A stretch of 39,109 bases of DNA from Chloroflexi bacterium bin20 (GTDB taxonomy: Bacteria; Chloroflexota; Anaerolineae; Aggregatilineales; Phototrophicaceae), in NCBI GenBank assembly GCA_002238485.1, contig MPMG01000017.1, positions 1-39,109 of the forward strand, read 5' to 3'. Below the pieces are notes generated by a model. The model searched no databases and was not told the DNA's origin. It saw only the letters and a program-made list of their open reading frames with translations. Position 1 is the stretch's first letter. Every line of letters begins with the position of its first letter. This document shows positions 9,526 to 18,228 of this stretch, in pieces. The position numbers were made by a program, and so were the translations under genes.

Positions 9526-10032
9526 TCAGCCGCCGATGCAATCATTGATGAACGTTTGCCGATATAGCATGGATAGCGCACGAGTGAGCATATCTTCTGC
9601 GTCTATCCCCAAGTAGATGTATGTATAGCAAGATGGGGAATCGGAGGTGACGAGCGCGACAAGCCTTTCTTCTCCGTCTGGATCGTCCCACACTGGCGAA
9701 TTCGCTTTCAGCTCTTCGCTTGCATCGGCTGCTTCTGGCTCATCCGGAGTAGGTTCCATATCCTCGCATTGGTTGGCGGCTACGGCTAACTTAAGTCCTA
9801 TTGACTGCCATTGGCTATCCCAGGTAGCCCAGTCGTCGCCAAGGAGGGCATACAAGAGAAACAGATACAAAGGCTTTATATTCTCGTCAACTGTGACTTC
9901 GCCCAGCAGAGCCCCGCAATCGACTACCCAATAGGGGTCTTCTTCGCTGATTACGACTTCGCCGTCGTGTCCCAAAACGGGCAGCCCAACGGCGAGCAGC
10001 AGAAGCATCAGCAGCGCAAATAGTCTGTTCAT
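9526..10032 (-). CDS. Secreted protein of unknown function
   Basis: A 168-aa protein I cannot place in a family. It begins with a clear signal peptide (MNRLFALLMLLLLAVGLPVLG). The mature part is acidic (a P/E/D-rich stretch near EPTPDEPEAADASEE) and has four cysteines (VVDCGALL, ANQCEDM, SPSCYTYIYL, INDCIGG), enough for two disulfides. No lipobox or anchor is seen. I chose ATG 10032 for its strong AAGGAG site and because the signal peptide starts there; the open frame extends far upstream over the gnd gene on the other strand, which is an antisense shadow. A possible -10 (TACAAT, minus strand) lies at 10071-10066. Confidence 0.7.
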   Translation of the reverse strand: MNRLFALLMLLLLAVGLPVLGHDGEVVISEEDPYWVVDCGALLGEVTVDENIKPLYLFLLYALLGDDWATWDSQWQSIGLKLAVAANQCEDMEPTPDEPEAADASEELKANSPVWDDPDGEERLVALVTSDSPSCYTYIYLGIDAEDMLTRALSMLYRQTFINDCIGG

Positions 10033-10078
10033 TTCGGTCTCCTTGTTCTCTGTCGGATGCCTGCCATTGTAGCAGACG

Positions 10079-10258
10079 TCAGCTGCACTCGTCATCGTGT
10101 CGCGGCTCGCCCCAGTATTCGGCCAGCGTGATCGTGTCTTCCGCTTGCAGCTGGTCGACGCGCCGGCGCAGGGCTGTATACACCGAGCGAGCCGCATCCG
10201 CCCGTTGAAAGCCCGACCACGCAGCCTGTGATTGCAGCGAGCCACTGCTACAATATCG
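10079..10258 (-). pseudogene. Possible coding remnant without a start codon
   Basis: A minus-strand frame of about 59 codons reads protein-like (GFQRADAARSVYTALRRRVD, then QLQAEDTITLAEYWGEP) and ends at a TGA at 10079-10081. It is preceded by an in-frame stop and contains no ATG, GTG or TTG start near its beginning. It could be the tail of a degraded gene; the amphipathic helix-like composition is the only evidence. Confidence 0.3.
10226..10254 (+). promoter_or_regulatory. Putative extended -10 promoter for gnd
   Basis: TGC-TACAAT (extended -10, hexamer 10249-10254) with a weak CTGTGA at 10226-10231 at 17-bp spacing. It lies about 64 bases ahead of the gnd ATG. Confidence 0.35.
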
Positions 10259-10317
10259 TCAGCGAGCCGGCGTGAACGGCGCGGGCTGGGCAAAGCAGAT
10301 GACGAAAGGTCGCAGAC

Positions 10318-11772
10318 ATGGAAAAGCTGGCGGATATCGGCTTGATCGGCTTGGCGGTGATGGGGCAGAATCTGGCGCTGAATATCAAGGACCATGGCTT
10401 CCGCGTAGCGGTCTTCAATCGAACCACATCCAAAGTGTCGCGCTTTTTGGCTGACGAAGCGCAAGACACAGACATCATCGGCTGTTATAGTCCCGAAGAA
10501 TTCGTAGCCAGTCTCAAGCGTCCGCGCAAGATCATCCTCATGATCCAGGCTGGCGCGCCGGTGGACAAATCCATCGCGCAGTTGGCGCCCCTGCTGGACG
10601 ACGGCGACATCATCATCGACGGCGGCAACTCCAACTTCAAAGACAGCATCCGCCGCACAAGCGAGGTCGAGGCGCTGGGCAAGCTCTTCGTGGGCGCGGG
10701 CATCAGTGGCGGCGAAGAAGGCGCGCGCCATGGGCCATCCATCATGCCCGGCGGATCTGCCGCTGCCTGGAGCGAGGTCAAGCCGATGTTGCAGGCGGTG
10801 GCAGCCAAGGTGGCGGATGGAAGCCCTTGCTGCGACTGGGTGGGTGAAGACGGCGCCGGGCACTTCGTGAAGATGGTGCACAACGGCATTGAATATGGCG
10901 ATATGCAGCTGATTTGCGAAGCCTGGCATCTGATGTCGGCGGTACTGGGCATGAGCGAAGCCGAATGCAGCGCGGTCTTCGAGCGCTGGAATGCCGGCGT
11001 TCTGGAGTCCTTTCTCATCGAGATCACCGCCGATATCCTGGCTTTCCAGGATGAAAATGGGCAAGCGCTTGTGCAATCGATCCTGGATACGGCATCACAA
11101 AAAGGCACGGGCAAATGGACAGCCATCACGGCGCTGGAAGAAGGCACGCCCCTGACGCTGATCGGCGAGGCGGTATTCGCGCGCTGCCTGTCGGCCATAA
11201 AAGAACAACGTGTGGCGGCAGCGAAAGTGCTGCCTGGTCCGCTAGCGACCTTTAGCGGGGACAAAGACGCCCTCATCGACCAGCTGGAGCAGGCGGTTTA
11301 TGCAGCCAAGATTATCAGTTATGCGCAGGGTTATATGCTGATGCGCGATGCGGCGCGAACATACGGCTGGAACTTGAATTATGGCGGCGTGGCGCTGATG
11401 TGGCGCGAAGGCTGCATCATCCGCTCGGCATTTTTGGGCAAAATCCAGGCAGCCTATGCCAAAGACGCGGCGCTTTCGAACCTGCTGCTGGACGATTACT
11501 TCAGCGAGGCGATCATCGCGGCGCAATCCGCCTGGCGCAATGTGGTGGCGCTGGGCATCCAACACGGCATCCCCCTGCCCATTATGAGCGGGGCGCTGGC
11601 ATTCTACGATGGCTTTCGGTCGGAACGGCTGCCAGCCAATCTTTTGCAGGCACAGCGCGATTATTTCGGCGCGCACACCTACGAACGGGTGGATCGTCCC
11701 CGCGGCGAACATTTCCACACCAACTGGACTGGCACGGGCGGCAATGTCACGGCGGGCAGTTATGATGCCTAA
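10318..11772 (+). CDS. gnd: 6-phosphogluconate dehydrogenase, decarboxylating
   Basis: This 484-aa protein is close to the usual length (about 470-480 aa) of the long-form enzyme, which oxidises 6-phosphogluconate to ribulose 5-phosphate, CO2 and NADPH in the oxidative pentose phosphate pathway. It shows the dinucleotide-binding motif GLAVMGQNLALNI near the N-terminus, DGGNSNF, the family signature GAGISGGEEGARHGPS and the catalytic lysine K185 in GHFVKMVHNGIEY. The C-terminal helical domain and a Gly-rich tail that closes the dimer partner's active site are present (GEHFHTNWTG). ATG 10318 is preceded by AAAGGT. It is convergent with the desaturase gene, 27 bp away. No zwf or pgl neighbour is visible. 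Confidence 0.96.
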   Translation: MEKLADIGLIGLAVMGQNLALNIKDHGFRVAVFNRTTSKVSRFLADEAQDTDIIGCYSPEEFVASLKRPRKIILMIQAGAPVDKSIAQLAPLLDDGDIIIDGGNSNFKDSIRRTSEVEALGKLFVGAGISGGEEGARHGPSIMPGGSAAAWSEVKPMLQAVAAKVADGSPCCDWVGEDGAGHFVKMVHNGIEYGDMQLICEAWHLMSAVLGMSEAECSAVFERWNAGVLESFLIEITADILAFQDENGQALVQSILDTASQKGTGKWTAITALEEGTPLTLIGEAVFARCLSAIKEQRVAAAKVLPGPLATFSGDKDALIDQLEQAVYAAKIISYAQGYMLMRDAARTYGWNLNYGGVALMWREGCIIRSAFLGKIQAAYAKDAALSNLLLDDYFSEAIIAAQSAWRNVVALGIQHGIPLPIMSGALAFYDGFRSERLPANLLQAQRDYFGAHTYERVDRPRGEHFHTNWTGTGGNVTAGSYDA

Positions 11773-11799
11773 GGACAAGCCCTCTGCACCCTCTGTGTT

Positions 11800-12804
11800 T
11801 CAAGCCGGCAACTCAGGCAGGAACTGATAACCCGGCTCGCGCTGCTGACGGCGCAAGATAGGCAGGATCTGCCGCCATGTCCCCATGATCCCGCGCGGGC
11901 ATTCGGGCAAATCATCTTTCACCAGCGCATGCAGTTCTGTCAGGTGATAAAAAGGCACAGCGGCATACATGTGATGCTCGATGTGATAATTCATCTGCCA
12001 GTACAAAAATGCCAGCAGGGGATTCAGCAGGATGGTGCGCGTGTTCATGCGATAATCGCTGACCTCGTCCGATAGCCCGATGTGCTGCGCTTCGTTGAGC
12101 AGGTATTGGAAGCCGCCGCCATAAAATGGCGCAAGCGTCGTCAATATGGGCAGCATGTACCAGCCCTGCCACAGCGAAATCGCCACGATCAGCCCATGCC
12201 CAATCAGCAGAGTCCGCGCCCAGTTGAACAGCGTCCGCCTGCCCACATGATCCTCCGGCGGGAAGAGCGCGCGTTCCCAGTCATTGTCGATGCGCCCCAG
12301 GCTCAGTAAAAACACGCCTTTCCAGCGCAGCCACATCCCGCGAGGATTGATCACGGCGAAACTGAGGTAAGAGCGCAGCGTCAACTTGACCGGCAGCACA
12401 ACTTCCAGGTCATCGGGCGGATGCAGGGTATAGCGGTGGTGCGCTTGATGGCTCGCCCAAAAAGACACATGGTTGTACCAGCCGAGGAAGGCGTAGATGT
12501 TGCGAAAAACGGTATTCAGCGCTTGCGTTTTGAAGACCGTCTTGTGACAAAGTTCGTGAAAACCATTGACCAGGAAAGCCCAAAGGCTGCCATGCAAATA
12601 GACCAAAGCCAGCGCTGCCAGCGGATGGGCATTGTGCGCCGCGTGCCAAGCCAGGCCGCCACTGCAAGCCAGCAACGCCAAATGCCCCAACGTCTGCGTC
12701 AGTCCGCGCCGGTTGCTGCGCTGATTGAGCCGCGCCAAATCCGCCGCGGATATCGGCGAACGATACCAGGCGATGCGCTTTTTGGATCGTCTTTGGGTCA
12801 ACAA
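11800..12804 (-). CDS. Membrane fatty acid desaturase
   Basis: A 334-aa integral membrane di-iron desaturase. The three histidine boxes are all present and correctly ordered: HELCH (HxxxH), HQAHH (HxxHH) and HIEHH (HxxHH), separated by hydrophobic segments that cross the membrane. It would insert a double bond into an acyl chain using O2, implying an aerobic or microaerobic host. The start is uncertain: the frame begins with two adjacent TTG codons (12804 and 12801) and a GGAGG lies only 1-4 bases upstream, which is too close; no ATG exists before the first conserved region. The bases just upstream (about 12808-12846) belong to a CTCTGTG-type interspersed repeat. It lies 57 bp after the dehydrogenase gene on the same strand. 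Confidence 0.88.
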   Translation of the reverse strand: MLTQRRSKKRIAWYRSPISAADLARLNQRSNRRGLTQTLGHLALLACSGGLAWHAAHNAHPLAALALVYLHGSLWAFLVNGFHELCHKTVFKTQALNTVFRNIYAFLGWYNHVSFWASHQAHHRYTLHPPDDLEVVLPVKLTLRSYLSFAVINPRGMWLRWKGVFLLSLGRIDNDWERALFPPEDHVGRRTLFNWARTLLIGHGLIVAISLWQGWYMLPILTTLAPFYGGGFQYLLNEAQHIGLSDEVSDYRMNTRTILLNPLLAFLYWQMNYHIEHHMYAAVPFYHLTELHALVKDDLPECPRGIMGTWRQILPILRRQQREPGYQFLPELPA

Positions 12805-12807
12805 ACC

Positions 12808-12846
12808 TCCGTGCCCTCTTTGTCTCTGTGTCTCTGTGGTAAATCA
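12808..12846. repeat. CTCTGTG-type interspersed repeat
   Basis: The run CTCTGTGTCTCTGTGGT, with the related CCCTCTGTGTTTC at about 11790-11802 and its complement-like CACCACAGAAGCACAGGAG at about 36208-36226, matches a short repeat commonly scattered between genes in several bacterial phyla. Its role is unknown. Confidence 0.4.
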
Positions 12847-12861
12847 CCAATTAGACTGCGA

Positions 12862-13881
12862 CTACTCGAAGCTCAGCATCGCCTTGATGACGCCTGTCGC
12901 GGGATCGAGCCAAGTCGGGAAGTCGCGCAGGATGCTCTGCGGCGTGGCACGATGCGTGATCCACTCCGCCAGCTGGACCTGCCCAGCGCGCAAGCACTCG
13001 ATGACCCAGCTAAAATCGGCAGGCTTGGCGTTGCGGCTGGCGAGCAGGCTCAACTCGTGCGAATGGAAATGTGGATCGTTGAAGGCGATATCGCCCTTGA
13101 CATGCCCCACCAGCACCAACGTCCCGCCATGCGCCACATAGTCAAAGGCGGCAGCCATAGAGCGCGCGCTGCCTGTGCAATCGAAAACCAGCGTGGGCAA
13201 TTCGCCTCCGTGCAGCGAGTGCAGTTGTGCCTGCGCATCGTCCCGCGCATCGACCAGCCGCTCAATGTCCAGCGCCCGCCGGCAGAATTCCAGCCGTCCC
13301 GCGTCCATTTCCATCACGGCAACATCCGCCCCAGCCAGCAGGGCGAACTGCGCTGTCGCCAAGCCGATGGGCCCCGCGCCGATGACCAGCGTTTTTTCGC
13401 CCGGCGTGATTGCAGCGCGTGTGGCAGCATGCGCGCCGATCGCCAGCATCTCCACCAGCGCCAGTTGCTCGGGCGGGATGCCGTCGGCTTTCAGCAGCTT
13501 GTCGGCGGGCAGGACAAATTGCTCGCGCATGCCGCCATCCACATGCACGCCCAGCACTTGCATGCCCGCGCAGCAGTTGGTCTTGCCGCGGCGGCAGGCG
13601 ATGCAATGCCCGCAATGCAAATAGGGAATGACGCAGCAGGTTTCGCCGACCGAGACATCTTCCACGCCAGCGCCCAGCGCCAGGACTTCCACCGCCAGCT
13701 CGTGTCCCATAATGCGTGGATAGCTGAAGAAGTTCTGGTTGCCTGCATAGGCATGCAAGTCTGTGCCACAGATGCCAACGCGCCGTACCCGCAGCAACGC
13801 TTCGCCAGGACCAGGCTGCGCTGGCAACGGCATATCATGCAGGCGCAGTGTACCCGGCTCTTCCAAGACGATTGCTTTCAC
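12862..13881 (-). CDS. Zinc-dependent medium-chain dehydrogenase, sugar/sugar-acid type
   Basis: This 339-aa protein of the MDR family oxidises an alcohol group with NAD(P). The catalytic zinc ligands are visible (GICGTD Cys, GHE His/Glu), as is the four-cysteine structural zinc site (CGHCIACRRGKTNC) and the Rossmann motif VIGAGPIGLA. The N-terminal GICGTDLHAYAGNQNFF segment resembles L-gulonate/L-galactonate 5-dehydrogenase-like and fucose-locus dehydrogenases, but that is recollection and not proof of substrate. The start is GTG at 13881 with a GAGAAG site. It lies downstream of the alpha/beta hydrolase, fuconolactonase and fucosidase genes on the same strand, which favours a sugar substrate such as L-fucose or its acid. 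Confidence 0.88.
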   Translation of the reverse strand: MKAIVLEEPGTLRLHDMPLPAQPGPGEALLRVRRVGICGTDLHAYAGNQNFFSYPRIMGHELAVEVLALGAGVEDVSVGETCCVIPYLHCGHCIACRRGKTNCCAGMQVLGVHVDGGMREQFVLPADKLLKADGIPPEQLALVEMLAIGAHAATRAAITPGEKTLVIGAGPIGLATAQFALLAGADVAVMEMDAGRLEFCRRALDIERLVDARDDAQAQLHSLHGGELPTLVFDCTGSARSMAAAFDYVAHGGTLVLVGHVKGDIAFNDPHFHSHELSLLASRNAKPADFSWVIECLRAGQVQLAEWITHRATPQSILRDFPTWLDPATGVIKAMLSFE

Positions 13882-13992
13882 TTCAGCTTCTCTTTTCTGT
13901 ATACACGCCGCTCATAGGTGTCATATGGGTTTTGCATTTGTCCGTTTGAGCAGACCGCAACAGGTTCGGCTGCGGCCCGCGCGGTTCGTCAA

Positions 13993-14922
13993 TTATTCGT
14001 TGTCATTCAGCCAGGCCAAGCTGTAGGCAAGAGCCTCGTCGATCACCTCGGTGACGCCCGCCAAGACATCGAAGACATGATCACCGTCCAGCACGACCAG
14101 CGCTTCCGCGCCATCGTGGTAGTCAAGGAATACCTGGCCGGCGTGTGGCTGCGGCGTCACAGTTGTATCGCGAGAGCCCGTGATGGCCAGCAGCGGCCCC
14201 GCATAGTTGGCCACTTCAGCCACTGGATCCACAAGGAATATATCCTCGAAGAATGGACCCTTCAGCGCCGTCTCGACTCCCCAGGGCAACATGATCGTCA
14301 GCGCCTCATCGCCGGCGGCAGTCCCAGCCAACAGCGCATCATCGCCCAGCAGGATTCCATAACTCATGACGGGGTTTGATACCGCCGACCAAAGCACTAG
14401 GTTGCTGACGCGCGCGTCGCGTCCGGCTGTTGCCGCGCCGACCAGCCCGCCCTGGCTTAAGCCAATAATGCTGATACGCCCGCTGTCCACATCTTCCAGC
14501 ATCTCCAGATAATCCAGCGCCGCAATGGCGTCCGAAATCTGACCACTGAAGGAAGTATCTTCCCAGGCGCCTTCGCTTTCTCCAGAGCCACGGAAGTCGA
14601 TGCGCAGGCTGGCGACGCCGCGTTCGCCCAGCCATCGAGCGGCGCGGCTGAACATCGTGTCTTCGGTTTCGACAACCGGCAATTCATGGCGCATACCGGT
14701 GAAGCCATGCAGCAACAAGGCGACTGGGAAAGGCCCCCCGCCCTCTGGCATAGCCAGCGTGCCGATGATCAATTGTCCCTCATTGCTGAAGCTGATATCG
14801 CTTTCGCTGACGCTGTACGCAGCCATCGAGTCGCCCAGCTCGGCTGCGGCACTGGCGAGATCGTCCTGCGCTGTCAATGGAGCGGCGACGAGCGCCAGAC
14901 ACATCAGCAAGGCCACAATCAT
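13993..14922 (-). CDS. Secreted alpha/beta hydrolase (peptidase S9/esterase-like)
   Basis: About 309 aa from the chosen start. The signal peptide (MIVALLMCLALVAAPLTA) is followed by an alpha/beta-hydrolase fold with LLLHGFTG (oxyanion loop), the nucleophile elbow GLSQGG, an Asp in GSRDTTV and a His in DGDHVF, so the catalytic triad is complete. This makes it an extracytoplasmic esterase or peptidase-like hydrolase; the substrate is unknown, but in this carbohydrate region deacetylation of sugars is possible. The frame is open up to 15009; I chose ATG 14922 because it places the signal peptide at the N-terminus, though its ribosome site is weak (AAGAAC). A pair of TGTACA palindromes lies just upstream. 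Confidence 0.82.
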   Translation of the reverse strand: MIVALLMCLALVAAPLTAQDDLASAAAELGDSMAAYSVSESDISFSNEGQLIIGTLAMPEGGGPFPVALLLHGFTGMRHELPVVETEDTMFSRAARWLGERGVASLRIDFRGSGESEGAWEDTSFSGQISDAIAALDYLEMLEDVDSGRISIIGLSQGGLVGAATAGRDARVSNLVLWSAVSNPVMSYGILLGDDALLAGTAAGDEALTIMLPWGVETALKGPFFEDIFLVDPVAEVANYAGPLLAITGSRDTTVTPQPHAGQVFLDYHDGAEALVVLDGDHVFDVLAGVTEVIDEALAYSLAWLNDNE

Positions 14923-14934
14923 CACAGAAGTTCT

Positions 14935-14955
14935 TGTACACTGTAGACCTGTACA
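14935..14955. promoter_or_regulatory. Possible operator: two TGTACA palindromes
   Basis: TGTACA at 14935-14940 and again at 14950-14955, 15 bp centre to centre, immediately upstream of the hydrolase ATG at 14922. The half-sites are self-complementary, so a dimeric regulator could bind. No matching regulator gene is nearby. Confidence 0.25.
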
Positions 14956-15093
14956 TGAAAACATATCTATCCCCAAGCAATGCTCGTTGGTCACCAGCGA
15001 TTCTGACACAGCAACCGCCCTCTCCGCAACTATTGCACGAGGCGGGGAGTGGCGAATTCCGTGTCCATGAGCTTTTCACAGGCGCAGGACCTG

Positions 15094-15996
15094 TCAACAA
15101 AATTGGCGCGCGCTTTGCTTCCCCCCGACTTTTCGGGGGGACCGAGGGGGGTCATCGATTGCGGGGAGCCGATAGAAATCGATCGCATTGCCACCCATGA
15201 TAGCTGCTTGTTCATCGGCGGAAAGCGCTGCAATATAGGCCTCGACGATGCCAACCACCTGACTGTAGCTGCCAGCCAGCTCGCAGACGGGCCAGTCGCT
15301 GCCGAACATCAGCCGCTCGATGCCAAAGCAGTCGAAGACCACATCCAGATAGGGTGCGAAGTCGCTTTGCGTCCAGGCGCCGGGGGCTGCTTCGGTAACC
15401 ATGCCCGATACCTTGCAGCATACATTGTCCAGCGCCGCCAAGGCCCGAATGTCGTCTGCCCAGGGCTGCAATCTGCCGTCTTTGATGAAGGGCTTGGCGA
15501 TGTGATCCAGCACGAATTGCTGCTGCGGGAACTGACGCGCGACATCAATGGCGATGGGGATATGCCGCGGGAAAAGCAGCAGATCATAGCACAGGTCATA
15601 GGCTTTCAGCGCCGCCAACCCGCGCAAGAATCCACCACCCAGCATGAATCGGTCGTCGGCTTCGTCGTGCACAATATGCCGCAGGCCCACAAAACGTGGA
15701 TGCGCCGCGAATCGCTCCAGCTGCGCTTCGATGTCGTCGGCGCGCAGATCCACCCAGCCGACCACGCCGCGCACAAAGTCGTATTCTTCCGCCAGCGTCA
15801 GCAAGAACTCGCTTTCGCGCAGATTTTGCCGCGCCTGCACGGCGACAGTGCCATCCATGTCGGTGGCTGCCAACAGCGGCTGCATATCGGTCGGCAGGAT
15901 GTCGCGTTTGATCGGCAGGTGCCGTTCCCCCATCCAAGGATATTCGGACGGGCTATAGCGCCAAAAGTGCTGATGCGAGTCGATGCGAGCGGTCAT
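15094..15996 (-). CDS. Amidohydrolase, L-fuconolactonase type
   Basis: A 300-aa TIM-barrel amidohydrolase (COG3618-like). Conserved marks include the metal-binding DSHQHFW at the N-terminus, VAVQARQ, GVVGWVDL, the RHIVHDE segment, FVLDHIAKP and GSDWPV near the C-terminus. This combination is typical of lactonases that open L-fucono-1,5-lactone (or L-rhamnono/galactono lactones) in the oxidative, non-phosphorylating pathway. The gene lies 26 bp after the GH29 fucosidase, a GGGAG site precedes ATG 15996, and the two are surely co-transcribed. Odd point: the conserved domain ends at NAIDFYRL, and the last roughly 23 residues are encoded by the interspersed hairpin element, which supplies PPRSPRKVGGK and the stop. 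Confidence 0.88.
   Translation of the reverse strand: MTARIDSHQHFWRYSPSEYPWMGERHLPIKRDILPTDMQPLLAATDMDGTVAVQARQNLRESEFLLTLAEEYDFVRGVVGWVDLRADDIEAQLERFAAHPRFVGLRHIVHDEADDRFMLGGGFLRGLAALKAYDLCYDLLLFPRHIPIAIDVARQFPQQQFVLDHIAKPFIKDGRLQPWADDIRALAALDNVCCKVSGMVTEAAPGAWTQSDFAPYLDVVFDCFGIERLMFGSDWPVCELAGSYSQVVGIVEAYIAALSADEQAAIMGGNAIDFYRLPAIDDPPRSPRKVGGKQSARQFC
15106..15155 (+). repeat. Interspersed hairpin element, copy B
   Basis: The same core as copy A (CCCCCCGACTTTTCGGGGGG, then ACCGAGGGGGGTC), perfect over the hairpin. It overlaps the 3' end of the fuconolactonase gene on the opposite strand and provides part of its coding sequence. Confidence 0.8.
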
Positions 15997-16022
15997 AGGC
16001 TGCTCCCAGTTTTGTATCGCCG

Positions 16023-17477
16023 TTACAGGCTCGTGTTGCGCGTGATCTTGAAGGCATAGACATGCTCGCAGGGTTTGTGGTCGGGGCGCTCGATCTGCAA
16101 GCCGTTTGGCGTCATCTGCCAGCGCAGCTCGCCATCGTACCCCAGCAGCTCGACCGAGCGCACTTCGCCTGGATAAAATGCCTGCGTCGATTCGATGACG
16201 AATTGCTTTTCGGTCCAGTCGAAGGTCATGGCATAGAGCACATTGCCGCGCGTGGTGAAACGGATGTCGCGGGCTGTGTATTGCAGCTTCTCTTTGGTAT
16301 CGCTGAATGCGCCGACATGCGTCATCTGTGTGGGACCTTCGCCATAGGTGTTCCAGGGCACGGTGTCATAGATCGCCTCGCCATTGATGCGCAGCCATTC
16401 GCCCAGGCCTTCTAAAATGGCTTTGGATTCGTCCGGGATCGTGCCATCGGGTTTGGGACCGACATTCAGCAGCATGAAGCCGTTCTTGCTGACATTGTCG
16501 GCCAGATACTGCACCATCTCGGTTACCGACTTGTATTCGGTTTCCTTGATATAGCCCCAGCCCTGCCCGTCATCGACCGTGGTATCTGTGATCCACTCGT
16601 AATGCGTCAGTTCGGCGGTCTTGCCTAGTTCGAAGTCCAGCAAGCCAGCGCCGGGCGGGATGTCGTGCCATTTGTAGCTGGCCACCACCTCGCGTCCCCA
16701 TTCGGCTTCCTTGTTGTAGTAGTAGGCCAGGAAGTCTTGCTTGTATTGGTCGTGGATGAAGCGCAAGCCAAAGTCGAACCAGATGTAGTCGGGCGTATAG
16801 CGTTCGACAACTTCGTGAAGACGGTTCTTCCATTGCTGCAAGAAGGCGCGGCTGGGTTTGTCTTGCGCGCGCCATTCGGCGTGATTGTGCCCTTTGCCAC
16901 GCGCTTCAAATGCGAAGTCGAGGTTGTGCGGCTCGCCATACAGGGCGGCATAGCGCGGGTCGGCCGTGTCGTATTCGGGCTTCCAGTGGGGGAAGAACCA
17001 CCAATTTTCGGCGTGGTGCATGGCGACCATGAAGCGCATGCCTTGTGCGCGGATGGCGCGTTCCAGCTCGCCGACGACATCGCGACTTGGTCCCATCTTG
17101 CCGGCGCAGAACTCGGTGTCGCTGGCATCCCACATGGGGAAGCCGTCATGATGCTCGGCGACTGGCCCCGCGAATTTTGCGCCAGCGCGCGCGAAGAGCT
17201 CTGCCCATTCATCAGGATCAAAATGCTCCGCCGTGAACATGGGGATGAAGTCCTTGTAGCCGAATTCGGAGGGATGCCCGTAGGTGCGGCAGTGATAATC
17301 GTGCTGGGGACTGCCTTCGCGGTACATGTTGTAGGGATACCAGGTTACATTGGGTCCGGTCGCCGGCACGCAATAGATGCCCCAGTGCGTGTAAATGCCG
17401 AACTTTGCCTTGCGCATCCATTCGGCAGTGGGGTGCGTCTTCAACGATGCCCAGGTGGGCTGATAACGTTGGGTCAT
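16023..17477 (-). CDS. GH29 alpha-L-fucosidase
   Basis: A 484-aa glycoside hydrolase family 29 enzyme that releases terminal L-fucose from glycans with retention of configuration. The N-terminal barrel shows WMRKAKFGIYTHWG, AEHHDGFPMWDS-like residues (AEHHDGFPMWDAS) and the nucleophile Asp at about residue 235 in YIWFDFG. Further on, NGFMLLNVGPKPDG is a strong family signature, followed by a beta-sandwich tail. There is no signal peptide, so it probably works in the cytoplasm on imported fucosides. I chose ATG 17477 (MTQRYQ) because GGAG lies about 9 bases upstream; the longer frame to 17537 has no ribosome site. It is the first gene of the fucosidase-lactonase pair. Confidence 0.94.
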   Translation of the reverse strand: MTQRYQPTWASLKTHPTAEWMRKAKFGIYTHWGIYCVPATGPNVTWYPYNMYREGSPQHDYHCRTYGHPSEFGYKDFIPMFTAEHFDPDEWAELFARAGAKFAGPVAEHHDGFPMWDASDTEFCAGKMGPSRDVVGELERAIRAQGMRFMVAMHHAENWWFFPHWKPEYDTADPRYAALYGEPHNLDFAFEARGKGHNHAEWRAQDKPSRAFLQQWKNRLHEVVERYTPDYIWFDFGLRFIHDQYKQDFLAYYYNKEAEWGREVVASYKWHDIPPGAGLLDFELGKTAELTHYEWITDTTVDDGQGWGYIKETEYKSVTEMVQYLADNVSKNGFMLLNVGPKPDGTIPDESKAILEGLGEWLRINGEAIYDTVPWNTYGEGPTQMTHVGAFSDTKEKLQYTARDIRFTTRGNVLYAMTFDWTEKQFVIESTQAFYPGEVRSVELLGYDGELRWQMTPNGLQIERPDHKPCEHVYAFKITRNTSL

Positions 17478-17603
17478 TTGCAGGGTCTCCAGCAGGTTTC
17501 GCGCGCAAATAGTAGCGCGGCGGCAGGGCTGGCGCAACTGTCATGCCAGATAGACCAGGGCAATCGCTGCAAATTGAAAATCCGGTGCGTGTCGAACTCC
17601 GCG

Positions 17604-17656
17604 CGCGCCGTTGCCCCCCCCTTCCCCGACTTTTCGGGCAGACACTGAGGGGCGTG
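17604..17656 (+). repeat. Interspersed hairpin element, copy C (degenerate)
   Basis: GCGCGCGCCGTTGCC leads into a C8 run and CCCCGACTTTTCGGG, then CACTGAGGGGCGTG. It is a decayed copy of the element at 23278-23409, placed between the fucosidase start and the end of family member 2. Confidence 0.6.
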
Positions 17657-17715
17657 ATTTTAGCCAGCAAACTCGCCGCTCCGCTTGCGGAACGTCGAGC
17701 ATGCGCGCGACCTTG

Positions 17716-18228
17716 CTACTTGTATTGCCTCGTCGATATGTCGCCAGTGGTCCCGTTTACCTCTGTTCGGGTGCCAGCCGCGTGGTCGAACTTTACGACC
17801 GAACCGTCTTCCGAGAAGGTGACGATGGAGACGGTGGGAGACAGCGCGATTACTGTCACCCCGTGAGGGTAAGTGGTTGTAATAATGTCGCCCTGCTTGG
17901 TTGTTGGGAGTGGCTTGGTAATTCTTGGCGTTGTGTTTCGTGGCGCGAGGGGAACGTCTTCTACCGCCCCGAGAATGCGAACAGAGGGCGGCTTGACAGT
18001 TACCCTGCTAATTAGCCAGCCCCGATTTTGCTGCGTCCATGAAGTGCCTTTGCGGTAGATATACCAGCCGGCTTGCCAATCGGCTTCGTTGGAGCAGTGG
18101 CCAGCCCAGCCGCTTTGCGAGACAGGTATCTGGCAGATGTTGTCGATATGGTCATCGGCGGACACAGCGCCACCAGCAAGCGCAAGCATCAAACATAGTA
18201 CGATCATGATTGTCGATTTCATCGTCAT
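17716..18228 (-). CDS. Small secreted protein, ADDHIDN family member 2
   Basis: A 170-aa protein of the same unrecognised family as the genes at 2-556 and 22581-23219. The signal peptide (MKSTIMIVLCLMLALAGGAVSA) is followed by ADDHIDNICQIPVS, the second cysteine in GWAGHC, NEADWQAGWYIYR, WTQQNRGWL, and a C-terminal part with TTTYPHGVTV and VKFDHA. I chose ATG 18228 for its GGAG site 8 bases upstream; an upstream TTG (18258) is less likely. Its frame is closed by a TAA at 18373-18375, so unlike member 3 the poly-C tract upstream is not in its reading frame. A strong promoter lies at 18485-18512, giving a leader of about 250 bases that contains the C18 tract. Confidence 0.75.
   Translation of the reverse strand: MTMKSTIMIVLCLMLALAGGAVSADDHIDNICQIPVSQSGWAGHCSNEADWQAGWYIYRKGTSWTQQNRGWLISRVTVKPPSVRILGAVEDVPLAPRNTTPRITKPLPTTKQGDIITTTYPHGVTVIALSPTVSIVTFSEDGSVVKFDHAAGTRTEVNGTTGDISTRQYK

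Noticed and set aside
12421..13917. 498-codon open frame on the plus strand
   Set aside because: It is antisense to the zinc dehydrogenase and the desaturase, which have intact active-site motifs; no domain is seen in the plus frame.
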